A stretch of 64,000 nucleotides of DNA from an uncultured Clostridia bacterium (GCA_947589035.1 CANPYZ010000005.1:16634-80633); one strand, 5' to 3'. Shown: positions 36,731 through 45,682, counted from the stretch's first letter. Translations and numbers: made by a program. Notes: generated from the sequence alone by a model not told the origin.

Positions 36731-37132
36731 ATGACAATTGCTTTAATTGCGCATGATGCCAAAAAAGAATTAATGGTGCAGTTTTGCATTGCGTATTGCG
36801 GAATACTTTCCCGCTATCATCTTTGTGCAACGGGAACAACCGGAAAAATTGTTGCAGAAGCAACAGGATTACCCATTCAGCGGTATTTCAGCGGTCCGCA
36901 GGGAGGCGGCGAACAGATTGGTGCAAAAATTGCCTGCAGTGAAGTAGATGTATTATTATTTTTCCGTGACCCGAATATGAAAACCCCTGACCCGAATGAT
37001 ATGACTTTACTCAGGCTTTGTGATGTGCATAATGTGCCGTTGGCAACGAATATTGCGACAGCAGAAGCGTTGATTATGGCGTTAGAGAGAGGAGATTTGG
37101 ATTGGCGGGAAATCGGCAATCCGTCTCTTTAG
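36731..37132 (+). CDS. mgsA: Methylglyoxal synthase
   Basis: A 133-residue enzyme converting dihydroxyacetone phosphate to methylglyoxal, a bypass of lower glycolysis under phosphate limitation. It has [16 protein letters not shown], the active-site region [31 protein letters not shown] and [19 protein letters not shown] at 36731 matches the family start better than MSMTIALI from 36725, and AAAGGA (36715-36720) is closer to ideal spacing for 36731. It is probably co-transcribed with the minD-like gene. Confidence 0.92.
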   Translation: MTIALIAHDAKKELMVQFCIAYCGILSRYHLCATGTTGKIVAEATGLPIQRYFSGPQGGGEQIGAKIACSEVDVLLFFRDPNMKTPDPNDMTLLRLCDVHNVPLATNIATAEALIMALERGDLDWREIGNPSL

Positions 37133-37149
37133 AAAGCGTAGAAAATTTT

Positions 37150-37197
37150 AGTCTGCTGAACGTGCCGGAATGACCATCAGCAGACTTCAGACTTTTT
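37150..37197 (+). terminator. Candidate terminator or attenuator between mgsA and hisS
   Basis: A 10-bp perfect stem AGTCTGCTGA (37150-37159) with TCAGCAGACT (37177-37186), loop of 17, is followed after eight bases by TTTTT. I see no T-box motif upstream of hisS. The delayed T-run leaves it uncertain. Confidence 0.45.
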
Positions 37198-37230
37198 CGC
37201 CTGAGATAACAGAAAGAAAGAAGCGATGTA

Positions 37231-38523
37231 ATGAAAATCATTAAGCGACCTAATGGAACGGAAGATATTCTTCCGGCGGAAAGCCGTGACTGGCAGAAAC
37301 TGGAAGAATTTTTAAGAACGACTGCGGGTATATTTGGATTTCAGGAAATCCGGGTGCCGACATTTGAACAAACGGAATTATTCAGTCGGGGCGTAGGGGA
37401 AACAACGGACGTTGTGCAGAAAGAAATGTACACTGTCACAGCGAAAGAATCTGTTTTCACATTAAGACCGGAAGGAACAGCCGGAACAATTCGGGCAATG
37501 CTTCAGAATGGATTATTGAATGAAGCTTTACCGCAGAAAGTGTATTATATTTTGTCCTGTTTCCGGCATGAACGCCCGCAAGCCGGAAGATTAAGAGAAT
37601 TTCACCAATTCGGCGTAGAAATGGCAGGTTCTGCATTGCCGTCAGCAGATGCGGAAGTGATTAGTTTAGCGAAACAAATATTAGAACAGATTGGTTTGAA
37701 AAATATCGAATTGAAAATTAATTCAATTGGTTGTCCGAACTGCCGGAAAAATTATCATGAAGCCCTGAGAAAATATTTTTCCACGTCGAAAGAATGCCTT
37801 TGCGGAACATGTCAGGAACGTTTAGAAAAGAATCCAATGCGTTTATTAGACTGTAAAGTAGAATCTTGTCAGGAAATAGCGAAAGATGCGCCAGTAATTT
37901 TAGAGTATTTGTGTGAAGAATGCCGGACGCATTTTGAACAATTGAAAGAAAATTTAACTGCATTAGGCATTACTTACGTTGTTGACCCGAAAATTGTCAG
38001 AGGGCTTGATTATTACACAAAGACAGTATTTGAATTTGTGACAACGGAAATCGGCGCACAAGGCACGGTATGCGGCGGCGGAAGGTATGACGGGTTAATT
38101 GAACAGTTAGGCGGACAGCCGACACCGGCGTTAGGGTTTGGCATGGGGTTAGAAAGGCTTCTTCTTGTGCTGAAAAATCAGGGAACAGAACTTTCACAGG
38201 AAAAATATTGTGATATTTATTTTGTGCCAATGGGCAAAGAAGCAGAAACAAAAGCTATGCAATTAACGGCAGAATTGCGCAAAGAGGGAATTTTTGCCCA
38301 GACGGACGTTATGGGAAGAAGTCTGCGGGCGCAAATGAAGTATGCAGACAAGCTACATGCACGGTTTACGGCGGTTATTGGTGAAAATGAACTGAATCAG
38401 AAAGAAACTATGCTGAAAAACATGAAAACCGGAGAAAAAATTTCTATTGCATTAGATGAAAAATTTGTGGAAGTATTTTCCGGAATTGAAATTGCTGACA
38501 GGTTAGCATCAGAAATACAGTAA
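37231..38523 (+). CDS. hisS: Histidyl-tRNA synthetase
   Basis: The 430-residue class II synthetase charges tRNA-His. Motif 2 is SCFRHERPQAGRLREFHQFG, the HisA signature is RGLDYYTKTVFEF, motif 3 is ALGFGMGLERLLL, and an anticodon-binding domain follows. The last part carries the HisS KMSK-independent fold. AspS follows 18 bases later, a common hisS-aspS pair in Firmicutes. Confidence 0.96.
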   Translation: MKIIKRPNGTEDILPAESRDWQKLEEFLRTTAGIFGFQEIRVPTFEQTELFSRGVGETTDVVQKEMYTVTAKESVFTLRPEGTAGTIRAMLQNGLLNEALPQKVYYILSCFRHERPQAGRLREFHQFGVEMAGSALPSADAEVISLAKQILEQIGLKNIELKINSIGCPNCRKNYHEALRKYFSTSKECLCGTCQERLEKNPMRLLDCKVESCQEIAKDAPVILEYLCEECRTHFEQLKENLTALGITYVVDPKIVRGLDYYTKTVFEFVTTEIGAQGTVCGGGRYDGLIEQLGGQPTPALGFGMGLERLLLVLKNQGTELSQEKYCDIYFVPMGKEAETKAMQLTAELRKEGIFAQTDVMGRSLRAQMKYADKLHARFTAVIGENELNQKETMLKNMKTGEKISIALDEKFVEVFSGIEIADRLASEIQ

Positions 38524-38540
38524 TCAGGAGTGGGAATTTT

Positions 38541-40319
38541 ATGGCTGAATCAATGGGAAATTTACGCCGGACGCACGGCTGCGGAGAAGTGACCGAACCA
38601 GGAATGGAAGTCGTTGTCGGCGGATTTGTGCAGTATATTCGAAATAAAAATAAAGTTATTTTTATTGTATTACGGGACAGAAGCGGAGAAGTTCAGCTTG
38701 TGTTCAATGATGAAACGGACAGGAAAATTTTTGAAAAAGCGGCATCTTGTAAAAATGAATATGTTTTGTTAGTCAAGGGTGTATCGGTGACACGGCAGGA
38801 CATCAATCCGGACATGAAAACAGGCAATATTGAAATTATTGCCGAGGAAATCCGGATATTAGCTAAAGCAGAACCCGTTCCGTTTGTGATTATGGACGAA
38901 ACGAACGCTGGAGAAGAACAGCGGCTGAAATATCGTTATTTAGATTTACGCCGACCAACATTGCAGAAGAATTTAATTATGCGGCATAAAATTGCTAAAT
39001 GCGCAAGGGAATATTTTTATGCGCATGATTTTATTGAAATTGAAACGCCCATGATGATGAAGTCCACGCCGGAAGGGGCAAGGGATTATTTAATTCCGTC
39101 AAGAGTGCATCCGGGAGAATTTTATGCATTACCGCAGTCACCGCAAATTTACAAGCAATTACTGATGGTTGCCGGAATGGAAAGATATATTCAAATTGCA
39201 AGATGTTTCCGTGATGAAGATTTACGTGCGGACAGACAGCCGGAATTTACACAGATTGACTTAGAAATGTCTTTCATGGACGTGGAAGATATTTTAAATT
39301 TAACAGAAGGCTTTGTGCAGAAACTAATTAAAGACGTACTCAATCAGGAAATTACTTTACCGTTGCCGAGATTGTCTTATGCGGAAGCCATGAACCGTTA
39401 CGGTTCAGATAAACCGGATACCCGTTTCGGCATAGAATTGCAGGATATTTCCGAATTAGTGAAAAATTGCCGTTTCGGTGTATTTTCCGGAGCAGTGGAA
39501 TCCGGCGGAACAGTTCGTTGCATTGTGGCGAAAAATGCCGTGAAAACGCTTTCCCGAAAAGAAATTGACAAATTAACAGAAATGGTTAAAGGCATTGGCG
39601 CAAAAGGATTAGCCTTCATTCGCTGGGCGGAAGAAAAGCCGACCTGTGCATTTTCTAAATTTTTCACAGAAGAAGAATTTGCAAAGATTTTGCAGACAAT
39701 CGGCTGTGAACGTGGTGACGTGGCGTTATTCGTTGCGGACAAAACAAAAATTGTTCTGCCGACATTAGGAGCATTGCGGTTAGAAGTGGCAAAGAAACTG
39801 AATTTAATTCCGGAAGACAAGCTGAATTTCTTATGGATTACGCAATTTCCGTTTTTTGAATGGGACGAAGACACGCAGACATGGTTAGCAATGCACCATC
39901 CGTTCACCATGCCGGAAGAGGAATGCTTGCCCTATCTGGAAACTGACCCGGCGAAAGTTACTGCAAAAGCCTATGATTTAGTGTTGAACGGCATTGAATT
40001 AAGTTCCGGTTCAATGAGAATTACGGATTACGAATTGCAGGAAAAAATGTTCCGTGCATTAGGTTTAACAGATGAAGAAATTGAAGCGAAATTTGGATTT
40101 TTAGTAGAAGCGTATCATTACGGCGCACCCCCTCACGGCGGTTTAGGAATCGGGTTAGACCGGTTAGCCATGTTATTATGCAAAGCGGAAAGTTTGCGTG
40201 ATGTTGTGGCATTCCCGAAAGTGAAAGACGCTTCCGAATTAATGAGCCAATGCCCGTCACCCGTGGAAAAAGAAAATTTAGATGTACTCGGCATTATGGT
40301 TAAACCGAAAGAATCTTGA
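38541..40319 (+). CDS. aspS: Aspartyl-tRNA synthetase
   Basis: The 592-residue bacterial-type class II enzyme has an N-terminal OB-fold anticodon domain, motif 1-2 region EIETPMMMKSTPEGARDYL, RCFRDEDLRADRQPEFTQID, the inserted GAD domain (about 290-410), and motif 3 GLGIGLDRLAMLL. The OB-fold does not tell whether it also charges tRNA-Asn. A terminator follows. Confidence 0.96.
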   Translation: MAESMGNLRRTHGCGEVTEPGMEVVVGGFVQYIRNKNKVIFIVLRDRSGEVQLVFNDETDRKIFEKAASCKNEYVLLVKGVSVTRQDINPDMKTGNIEIIAEEIRILAKAEPVPFVIMDETNAGEEQRLKYRYLDLRRPTLQKNLIMRHKIAKCAREYFYAHDFIEIETPMMMKSTPEGARDYLIPSRVHPGEFYALPQSPQIYKQLLMVAGMERYIQIARCFRDEDLRADRQPEFTQIDLEMSFMDVEDILNLTEGFVQKLIKDVLNQEITLPLPRLSYAEAMNRYGSDKPDTRFGIELQDISELVKNCRFGVFSGAVESGGTVRCIVAKNAVKTLSRKEIDKLTEMVKGIGAKGLAFIRWAEEKPTCAFSKFFTEEEFAKILQTIGCERGDVALFVADKTKIVLPTLGALRLEVAKKLNLIPEDKLNFLWITQFPFFEWDEDTQTWLAMHHPFTMPEEECLPYLETDPAKVTAKAYDLVLNGIELSSGSMRITDYELQEKMFRALGLTDEEIEAKFGFLVEAYHYGAPPHGGLGIGLDRLAMLLCKAESLRDVVAFPKVKDASELMSQCPSPVEKENLDVLGIMVKPKES

Positions 40320-40331
40320 ATGAAATTTTGG

Positions 40332-40358
40332 AAAAGCTCTCAATTTGAGGGCTTTTTT
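40332..40358 (+). terminator. Terminator of hisS-aspS
   Basis: AAAAGCTCTC is paired with GAGGGCTTTT (one T-G pair) across an AATTT-type loop, followed by TTTT: a compact intrinsic terminator. Confidence 0.85.
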
Positions 40359-40408
40359 GTTCTAAAAAATTTCCTGAAATAATATGATGACAACAGGGAA
40401 AAGTAATC

Positions 40409-40480
40409 ATGAGGGGAGAACCTCTCAAACGTAAAAAGAAAAAGAAAAAAAGAAAAAAGAAACAGCAAGGGGCTAATTGA
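40409..40480 (+). CDS. Tiny Lys-rich peptide upstream of hsp20 (23 residues)
   Basis: ATG 40409 opens a 23-codon frame, MRGEPLKRKKKKKKRKKKQQ then GAN, ending at TGA 40480; ten of ten residues 8-17 are Lys or Arg. AGGGAA lies about ten bases upstream. Its stop abuts the AGGAGG of hsp20. It may be a regulatory leader peptide (poly-Lys codon runs slow ribosomes), a basic peptide, or a chance frame in a purine-rich stretch. Not proven to be translated. Confidence 0.35.
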   Translation: MRGEPLKRKKKKKKRKKKQQGAN

Positions 40481-40495
40481 TGAGGAGGCGAGTTT

Positions 40496-40915
40496 ATGTT
40501 ATTTCCGGAAGTATTCGGCAGAAATCATTTTGACGTATTTGACGAACTGGACAATTTTTTTGACCGAACGAATTTGAACAGGGCAATGAAAACCGACGTG
40601 AAAGAAACAGCTCACGGTTATGAATTAACCGTTGACCTTCCAGGCGTTCGGAAAGAGGACGTAAAAGCAGAACTGCATGAAGGGTATCTGACCATTTGTG
40701 TGACTGCACAGAAAAATCAGGAACAAGAACAGGAAGACGGAAAATATATTCGCCGTGAACGGTATACGGGCAATTACAGCAGAAGTTTCTTTGTGGGCAA
40801 GGACGTAACAGAAGAAGAAATTCAGGCGAAGTTCACTGACGGTGTACTGAAACTGAATGTTCCGAAAAAAGAACCAGTAGTTCCGGAAAAGAAATATATT
40901 TCCATTCAGGACTAA
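40496..40915 (+). CDS. Hsp20/alpha-crystallin-type small heat-shock protein
   Basis: A 139-residue holdase chaperone. The alpha-crystallin domain spans about 35-130 with the core DLPGVRKEDVKAELHEGYLTI and a C-terminal KFTDGVLKLNVPKKE. The N-terminal arm is short. AGGAGG precedes the ATG. No CIRCE or HrcA element is visible upstream. It may be translationally coupled to the tiny basic frame before it. Confidence 0.93.
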   Translation: MLFPEVFGRNHFDVFDELDNFFDRTNLNRAMKTDVKETAHGYELTVDLPGVRKEDVKAELHEGYLTICVTAQKNQEQEQEDGKYIRRERYTGNYSRSFFVGKDVTEEEIQAKFTDGVLKLNVPKKEPVVPEKKYISIQD

Positions 40916-40932
40916 TTGAAAAAGAATGTTTT

Positions 40933-40963
40933 GCCGCTGTTCGGGTTGAAAACCGGACAGCGG
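40933..40963 (+). terminator. Hairpin after hsp20
   Basis: The stem CCGCTGTTCGG (40933-40943) pairs with CCGGACAGCGG (40953-40963), one T-G pair. It is followed by TAAATTT rather than a T-run, so it may be a weak terminator or an RNA-stabilising hairpin. Confidence 0.5.
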
Positions 40964-40991
40964 TAAATTTAAGAAAAATTTTTCTTTACTC

Positions 40992-41020
40992 TTGACGAAA
41001 AAGAAAAATCATGTTATAAT
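40992..41020 (+). promoter_or_regulatory. Promoter of the VWA/MoxR pair
   Basis: TTGACG (40992-40997), 17-base spacer, TGT-TATAAT (41015-41020). Confidence 0.8.
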
Positions 41021-41057
41021 AGAAACAGGATTTTCAGAAAGAAAGGAAAGAATTGCT

Positions 41058-42434
41058 ATGAAAGAAAAACTCACTCCGGAAGAAAAGCAGAAACTTGAAA
41101 AAGCTGATGCACTTGCCCGCCAAGTATTAGAATTTGCACGGAATACGTTATTTATTCAGCTGCAATTCATGAAAAATATTTTAGGCAGGTGTGAATTTGT
41201 TCCGTATAATGGGACAGTAGGAACAGACGGTGTATATATTTATTATTATCCGTTTTATTTATTGAAACAGTTTGAAGAAGACCAGAAACGAGCGACAAGA
41301 ATTTATTTACACATGATTTTGCATTGTGTATTTCAGCATCAATTTGTCAGTCCAACCATTCGGCGGGATGTTTGGAACCTTGCCTGTGACATTGCCGTGG
41401 AAAAAATGATTCAGGATTTACATATTGAAAATATTGACCATTCTTTAGAACCTCAGCAGGAAAGCATTTTAACAGAATTGGGGAAGCAATTAAATTACAT
41501 GACCGCAGAAAAAATTTATCATTTTTTCATGCAGAATAATATTTCCGAAGAAAATTGCCAACAGTTGCAGGAATTATTTTCGGAAGACCAGCATGATGTT
41601 TGGTATGGAGAAGCGCAGGTATTAGGCGAATTAACAAGTTGTCAGGCATATTTAGACAAGAAAGAAAAAGAAGAACGTGAAGAACTCCAGAAAATGTGGA
41701 AAAAATTAGCAAAACAATTAGAAGTAGATTTAGAAACTTTCTCCAAAAACATTGGAACAGAATCCGGCAGTTTAATGCAAAATTTGCGTGCAGTCAATCG
41801 GGAACGCTGTAATTATGAAAATTTCCTGAAAAAATTTTCCGTTCATGGGGAAGTCATGAAATTAGATACAGATTCATTTGACTATCAATTTTACTGTTAC
41901 GGGCGAATGCTTTATGAAGAGGCAGTATTGATTGAACCTTTGGAATATAAAGATGTCAAGCGAATAAAAGAATTTGTCATTGCGATTGACACGTCCGGTT
42001 CTGTTGCCGGAGAGACCGTGCAGAAATTCATGCAGAAAACATATAATATTTTGAAACAACAGGAAAGTTTCTTTTCAAAAGTAAATATTCACATCATTCA
42101 ATGTGACACGGAGATACAGGAAGACGTGAAAATTACTAATCAAGAAGAATTTGACGAATATTTAAACACAATGACGCTGAAAGGCTTTGGCGGAACGGAT
42201 TTCCGACCGGTATTCTCTTATGTGAATGAACTAATTGAACAGAAAGAATTTACTAATTTGAAAGGCTTGTTATATTTCACGGACGGTTACGGGACATTTC
42301 CGGAACATCAGCCGGATTATCAAACAGCATTTGTCTTTTTAGATGACGAATATAATTCTTATGAAGTGCCTGTATGGGCAATTAAAGTAATTTTAACGAC
42401 AGATGATATTATTGAAGATAAGGGGTTGAATTGA
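41058..42434 (+). CDS. VWA-like (DUF2201-type) domain protein
   Basis: A 458-residue cytoplasmic protein. The N-terminal half (about 30-150) resembles the DUF2201 putative metallopeptidase region, with YLHMILHCVFQHQF. The C-terminal half is a VWA-like domain with a MIDAS start DTSGS at 311-315 and a later FTDGYG. Such proteins work with MoxR-type AAA+ ATPases as assembly or chaperone pairs; here the ATPase follows immediately. The client is unknown. ATG 41058 follows AAAGGAAAG; an in-frame start at 40992 lies in the promoter. Confidence 0.82.
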   Translation: MKEKLTPEEKQKLEKADALARQVLEFARNTLFIQLQFMKNILGRCEFVPYNGTVGTDGVYIYYYPFYLLKQFEEDQKRATRIYLHMILHCVFQHQFVSPTIRRDVWNLACDIAVEKMIQDLHIENIDHSLEPQQESILTELGKQLNYMTAEKIYHFFMQNNISEENCQQLQELFSEDQHDVWYGEAQVLGELTSCQAYLDKKEKEEREELQKMWKKLAKQLEVDLETFSKNIGTESGSLMQNLRAVNRERCNYENFLKKFSVHGEVMKLDTDSFDYQFYCYGRMLYEEAVLIEPLEYKDVKRIKEFVIAIDTSGSVAGETVQKFMQKTYNILKQQESFFSKVNIHIIQCDTEIQEDVKITNQEEFDEYLNTMTLKGFGGTDFRPVFSYVNELIEQKEFTNLKGLLYFTDGYGTFPEHQPDYQTAFVFLDDEYNSYEVPVWAIKVILTTDDIIEDKGLN

Positions 42435-42435
42435 T

Positions 42436-43941
42436 TTGACAATCAAAGAAGCGAAAGAACAAATTAAATATGCGGTGACAGCGTATTTAACGAAAGATGA
42501 ATTAGGCAGATACATGATTCCGCCACATAAACAAAGACCGGTGTTTTTAATGGGACCTCCCGGAATCGGGAAAACTGCCATTATGGAACAGATTTCCGCT
42601 GAATTAGGCATTGGTTTGTTGTCGTATTCCATGACACACCACACAAGGCAGTCAGCGTTAGGCTTGCCCTTAATTAAACAGGCGACCTATCAAGGAAAAG
42701 AATATGATGTTTCTGAATATACCATGAGTGAAATCATTGCTTCCGTTTATGAAATGATGGAAGTTTCCGGCGTGGAAAACGGGATATTATTCTTAGATGA
42801 AATCAACTGCGTTTCGGAAACGCTAACTCCGGTAATGCTGCAATTTTTGCAGTATAAAGTATTCGGCAAGCATGAAGTGCCGGCAGGCTGGATTGTTGTC
42901 ACAGCGGGGAACCCTCCGGAATATAACCACGCTGTGAGAGAATTTGACATTGCGACATGGGACAGGCTGAAAAGAATTGACGTAGAACCGGATTTTGAGG
43001 CGTGGAAAGAATTTGCATATCTTAGCGGAATGCATAACGCTATTATGACCTATCTGGAAATTAAAAAAGGAAATTTCTACAAAGTAGAAACAACCGTTGA
43101 CGGGAAAAGTTTTGTTACTGCCCGTGGGTGGGACGATTTAAGCCAAATGATTCGGCTTTATGAAAAGCACCAGATTCCAGTAGATGAAAAATTAATTGGT
43201 CAGTATTTGCAGAATAAACAAATTGCGCAGGATTTTTCCATTTACTATGATTTGTATTTGAAGTACAAAAGCGATTATCAGATACAGGAAATTCTGGAAG
43301 GGAAAGCCTCTTCAGCCATTAAGGAACGGGCAAGACGTGCGAAATTTGATGAACGCTATGCCTTATTAGGCTTACTGCTTGATGCCTTAATGAACGACAT
43401 GCGGACGGCTATGGAACTGGAAGACATGCTCGCAGAACTGCTCCAGCGGCTTAAAACTGAAAAGAATAACATGCTAACAGAAGAATCTTCTTTGCGTTCG
43501 CTGGAAAAATTACATCATGCTGCAAAAGATGAATACCAGAAAGGCGTAAATTCGAAAAGCCTTTCCAATGAAAAGCAAACACAGCTGATTCGCATTATGG
43601 ACATTCTCCGGAAAGATGCCGCTTTAATTCAGAAAACAACCGATCAGGATTATTTTGCCGTTATTCGGCGTGATTTCCAGAAGAGAGTGGACAAATTTCA
43701 CGAACTTGTGCAGAAAGTGTCTGACTATACAACGAATGTATTTCATTTCGGTGATGAAGTATTTCCGAACGGTCAGGAATTAACAATTCTCGTAACAGAA
43801 TTGACAGTAAACCCTTACAGCGGAAGATTCATCAGCGAATATCGGGTAGAAGAATATTTCGTTCATGATAAAGCATTATTATTCCATCAGAGACAATTTG
43901 ACATTCTGACAGAAATTAAAAATTTAGACATTGACGACTGA
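42436..43941 (+). CDS. MoxR-type AAA+ ATPase partner of the VWA protein
   Basis: A 501-residue ATPase. Walker A is GPPGIGKT (residues 40-47), Walker B ILFLDEIN with D121-E122, then VVTAGNPPEYNHA sensor 1. The first 240 residues are MoxR-like; the remaining 260 form a mostly helical extension, longer than in typical MoxR (about 320-350 residues in total), including a helical coiled stretch (about 330-420). The start is TTG at 42436, with AGGGG ten bases upstream. It follows the VWA gene by one base. Confidence 0.8.
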   Translation: MTIKEAKEQIKYAVTAYLTKDELGRYMIPPHKQRPVFLMGPPGIGKTAIMEQISAELGIGLLSYSMTHHTRQSALGLPLIKQATYQGKEYDVSEYTMSEIIASVYEMMEVSGVENGILFLDEINCVSETLTPVMLQFLQYKVFGKHEVPAGWIVVTAGNPPEYNHAVREFDIATWDRLKRIDVEPDFEAWKEFAYLSGMHNAIMTYLEIKKGNFYKVETTVDGKSFVTARGWDDLSQMIRLYEKHQIPVDEKLIGQYLQNKQIAQDFSIYYDLYLKYKSDYQIQEILEGKASSAIKERARRAKFDERYALLGLLLDALMNDMRTAMELEDMLAELLQRLKTEKNNMLTEESSLRSLEKLHHAAKDEYQKGVNSKSLSNEKQTQLIRIMDILRKDAALIQKTTDQDYFAVIRRDFQKRVDKFHELVQKVSDYTTNVFHFGDEVFPNGQELTILVTELTVNPYSGRFISEYRVEEYFVHDKALLFHQRQFDILTEIKNLDIDD

Positions 43942-44007
43942 TGTTGAAATTCATCAGAATGCACAAAATTCAGAAGGGAAATTTTACGTTCTTTTACAGA
44001 AAAAGGC

Positions 44008-44036
44008 TTGACAAACTTGTTCAGATGTGCTATAAT
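44008..44036 (+). promoter_or_regulatory. Promoter of the two tRNA genes
   Basis: TTGACA (44008-44013), 17-base spacer, TGC-TATAAT (44031-44036). Confidence 0.88.
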
Positions 44037-44066
44037 AATAAAGCAGTCGATTAAGGCTGCACGGTT

Positions 44067-44153
44067 GCGAGTGTGCTGGAATTGGCAGACAGGCTAGCTT
44101 GAGGTGCTAGTGTTGGAAACGACGTGTGGGTTCAAGTCCCGTCACTCGCACCA
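44067..44153 (+). tRNA. tRNA-Leu (anticodon GAG)
   Basis: The acceptor stem GCGAGTG pairs with CACTCGC. The anticodon stem CTAGC/GCTAG encloses TTGAGGT (anticodon GAG). A long variable arm and GGTTCAAGTCC T-arm are present. The 3' CCA is encoded at 44151-44153. Confidence 0.96.
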
Positions 44154-44180
44154 ATTTCTTTTTGAATAAGAAAACACTTT

Positions 44181-44269
44181 GGACAGATGGCTGAGCTGGT
44201 CTAAGGCGCACGACTGGAAATCGTGTAAGCATTAGTAGTGCTTCGAGGGTTCGAATCCCTCTCTGTCCG
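44181..44269 (+). tRNA. tRNA-Ser (anticodon GGA)
   Basis: The acceptor stem GGACAGA pairs with TCTGTCC, with discriminator G. The anticodon stem CACGA/TCGTG encloses CTGGAAA (anticodon GGA). It has a long variable arm and GGTTCGAATCC T-arm. The next bases are CTG, so CCA is not encoded, unlike the neighbour tRNA-Leu. Confidence 0.96.
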
Positions 44270-44278
44270 CTGAAAAAC

Positions 44279-44315
44279 GGGTATTTCTGCATTGTTGGAA
44301 ATACCTGATTTTTTA
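44279..44315 (+). terminator. Terminator of the tRNA transcript
   Basis: GGTATTTC (44280-44287) pairs with GAAATACC (44298-44305), followed shortly by a run of six T. Confidence 0.8.
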
Positions 44316-44318
44316 TTC

Positions 44319-44348
44319 AAAAAATCTCCGGCAGGGAATTTGCCGGAG
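44319..44348 (-). terminator. Terminator of the minus-strand membrane protein gene
   Basis: An 8-bp stem CTCCGGCA (44326-44333) with TGCCGGAG (44341-44348). In minus orientation it is followed by ATTTTTTG. Confidence 0.85.
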
Positions 44349-44356
44349 AAAAGTTT

Positions 44357-45520
44357 TTAAAGAATCGAAAGTTCTTGTTTCGAAATGTCAAAATATTCTT
44401 CAAGAATGGCGATATAATACCGGAAAACGATTTTCCCGTTGTAATACATAATATCGCCTTCTTCAGGAATGCCTAATTGAGCGAGGTCGTCGTCGGTTAA
44501 ATCGGAAAGTTTCACTGTCCGAAGGTCTTCTACAATAATGCCGAGCCGTTCTTTTTCGTCGTCAGTCATTTGATCCAACATAAGCTGTGTTTCATCTGTT
44601 TCAATAACTTGCTGTTCTCTTGCGCCGAGGGCAATGACTGTCTGATGATATTCTTCCGGCATCATGGAAAGCACCTGACCATTATTGAATGTTACCTGAT
44701 AAGCGGCTTTTCCGAGTAACTCCATTTGATGGTCACTGAGACTGACTTCAATATTATCAGAAATTTTATTCAGCTTGTCCGTGATTTGCTGACGGCTTTC
44801 CGTCTCCCATTTAATTTCGATATTTTCCGGTTCGAGAAGGGGACGTTCCACAACAACATCATGAGAAAGACCTCTGATTTTGAACCAGAATAACTGGTAA
44901 TAGACTTTGTCCATGGTGTTACTTTCCACGGAAACTCTTGTGCTGCCGTTGGAGCTGTCTGTTGTGTTATATACTTCATACCGGTATAATCCGGAAGGGG
45001 AAACGCCTTCTTGCACGGTACTGGTCACTGTTGCCGGAGCGAACAAAGAATTTACTACGAAATAAATCAGTGAACCGAGTAAGTAAATCAGTAAAAAGAT
45101 TGTTCCCCAGACAGTTTTAGCAGTTTCTCCGAGTCCTGAAAGGAAAAATATAATCAGCGAAACTGCGAGAATTGGTGTAAGAATCCACCATTGACCGAAA
45201 TAAATCATTACCGGAAAAACCATAACCGGAAGCATAATTAAACTGCATAGTTTAGTGAGGAGTTGTTTTCTGGTGTACAACATGACTGCCAGTGCAACAA
45301 CGGAAATTCCGGTAACAATCATACAGGCTTTAGGAATATCCATTAAAACAAGTTGATAAAAAATAGAATGATAGGCGAAAAACACCACAATTGCACAATA
45401 CAGTACACTAAGCAAAGACAAAATTCGCTTGACCCAGATAATATAATTCGGCGTTGCTTTTTTCTCTGTGGTTTCTGCATGGGCAATATGTTGATGCCGT
45501 ATTGCGGAAGCTTTACTCAT
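44357..45520 (-). CDS. Hypothetical multipass membrane protein with C-terminal extracellular domain
   Basis: A 387-residue protein with a short basic cytoplasmic head, about six membrane segments in residues 28-170 and a soluble C-terminal part of about 210 residues. That part starts with a Val/Thr/Ser/Asn-rich region (TSTVQEGVSPSGLYRYEVYN) and ends with three acidic turns of the type DDxLAxLGIPEEGD. I recognise no family. It has its own promoter and terminator and is a single-gene unit on the minus strand, next to the trp operon. Confidence 0.75.
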   Translation of the reverse strand: MSKASAIRHQHIAHAETTEKKATPNYIIWVKRILSLLSVLYCAIVVFFAYHSIFYQLVLMDIPKACMIVTGISVVALAVMLYTRKQLLTKLCSLIMLPVMVFPVMIYFGQWWILTPILAVSLIIFFLSGLGETAKTVWGTIFLLIYLLGSLIYFVVNSLFAPATVTSTVQEGVSPSGLYRYEVYNTTDSSNGSTRVSVESNTMDKVYYQLFWFKIRGLSHDVVVERPLLEPENIEIKWETESRQQITDKLNKISDNIEVSLSDHQMELLGKAAYQVTFNNGQVLSMMPEEYHQTVIALGAREQQVIETDETQLMLDQMTDDEKERLGIIVEDLRTVKLSDLTDDDLAQLGIPEEGDIMYYNGKIVFRYYIAILEEYFDISKQELSIL

Positions 45521-45575
45521 GATTCGAATTATCCTTTCTTTCGTAATTTGTAAATAAACAGATGCGTCTTAAAAT

Positions 45576-45604
45576 ATTATACCATTTTTATTCAGAAATG
45601 GCAA
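45576..45604 (-). promoter_or_regulatory. Promoter of the minus-strand membrane protein gene
   Basis: In minus orientation: TTGCCA (45604-45599), 17-base spacer, TGG-TATAAT (45581-45576). Confidence 0.75.
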
Positions 45605-45646
45605 GTAGTTTCTGAAAATTCTTTTCAAATTTTTTAAAAAAAATAC

Positions 45647-45675
45647 TTGACAAATGAGAACAGATGTGTTATACT
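45647..45675 (+). promoter_or_regulatory. Promoter of the trp operon
   Basis: TTGACA (45647-45652), 17-base spacer, TGT-TATACT (45670-45675). Confidence 0.85.
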
Positions 45676-45682
45676 GAAAATA

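Noticed and set aside
37133..37230. T-box leader before hisS
   Set aside because: No T-box sequence or stem I motifs; only a hairpin.
39398..39910. Reverse-strand open frame inside aspS
   Set aside because: A shadow of a certain gene, with no ribosome binding site or motif.
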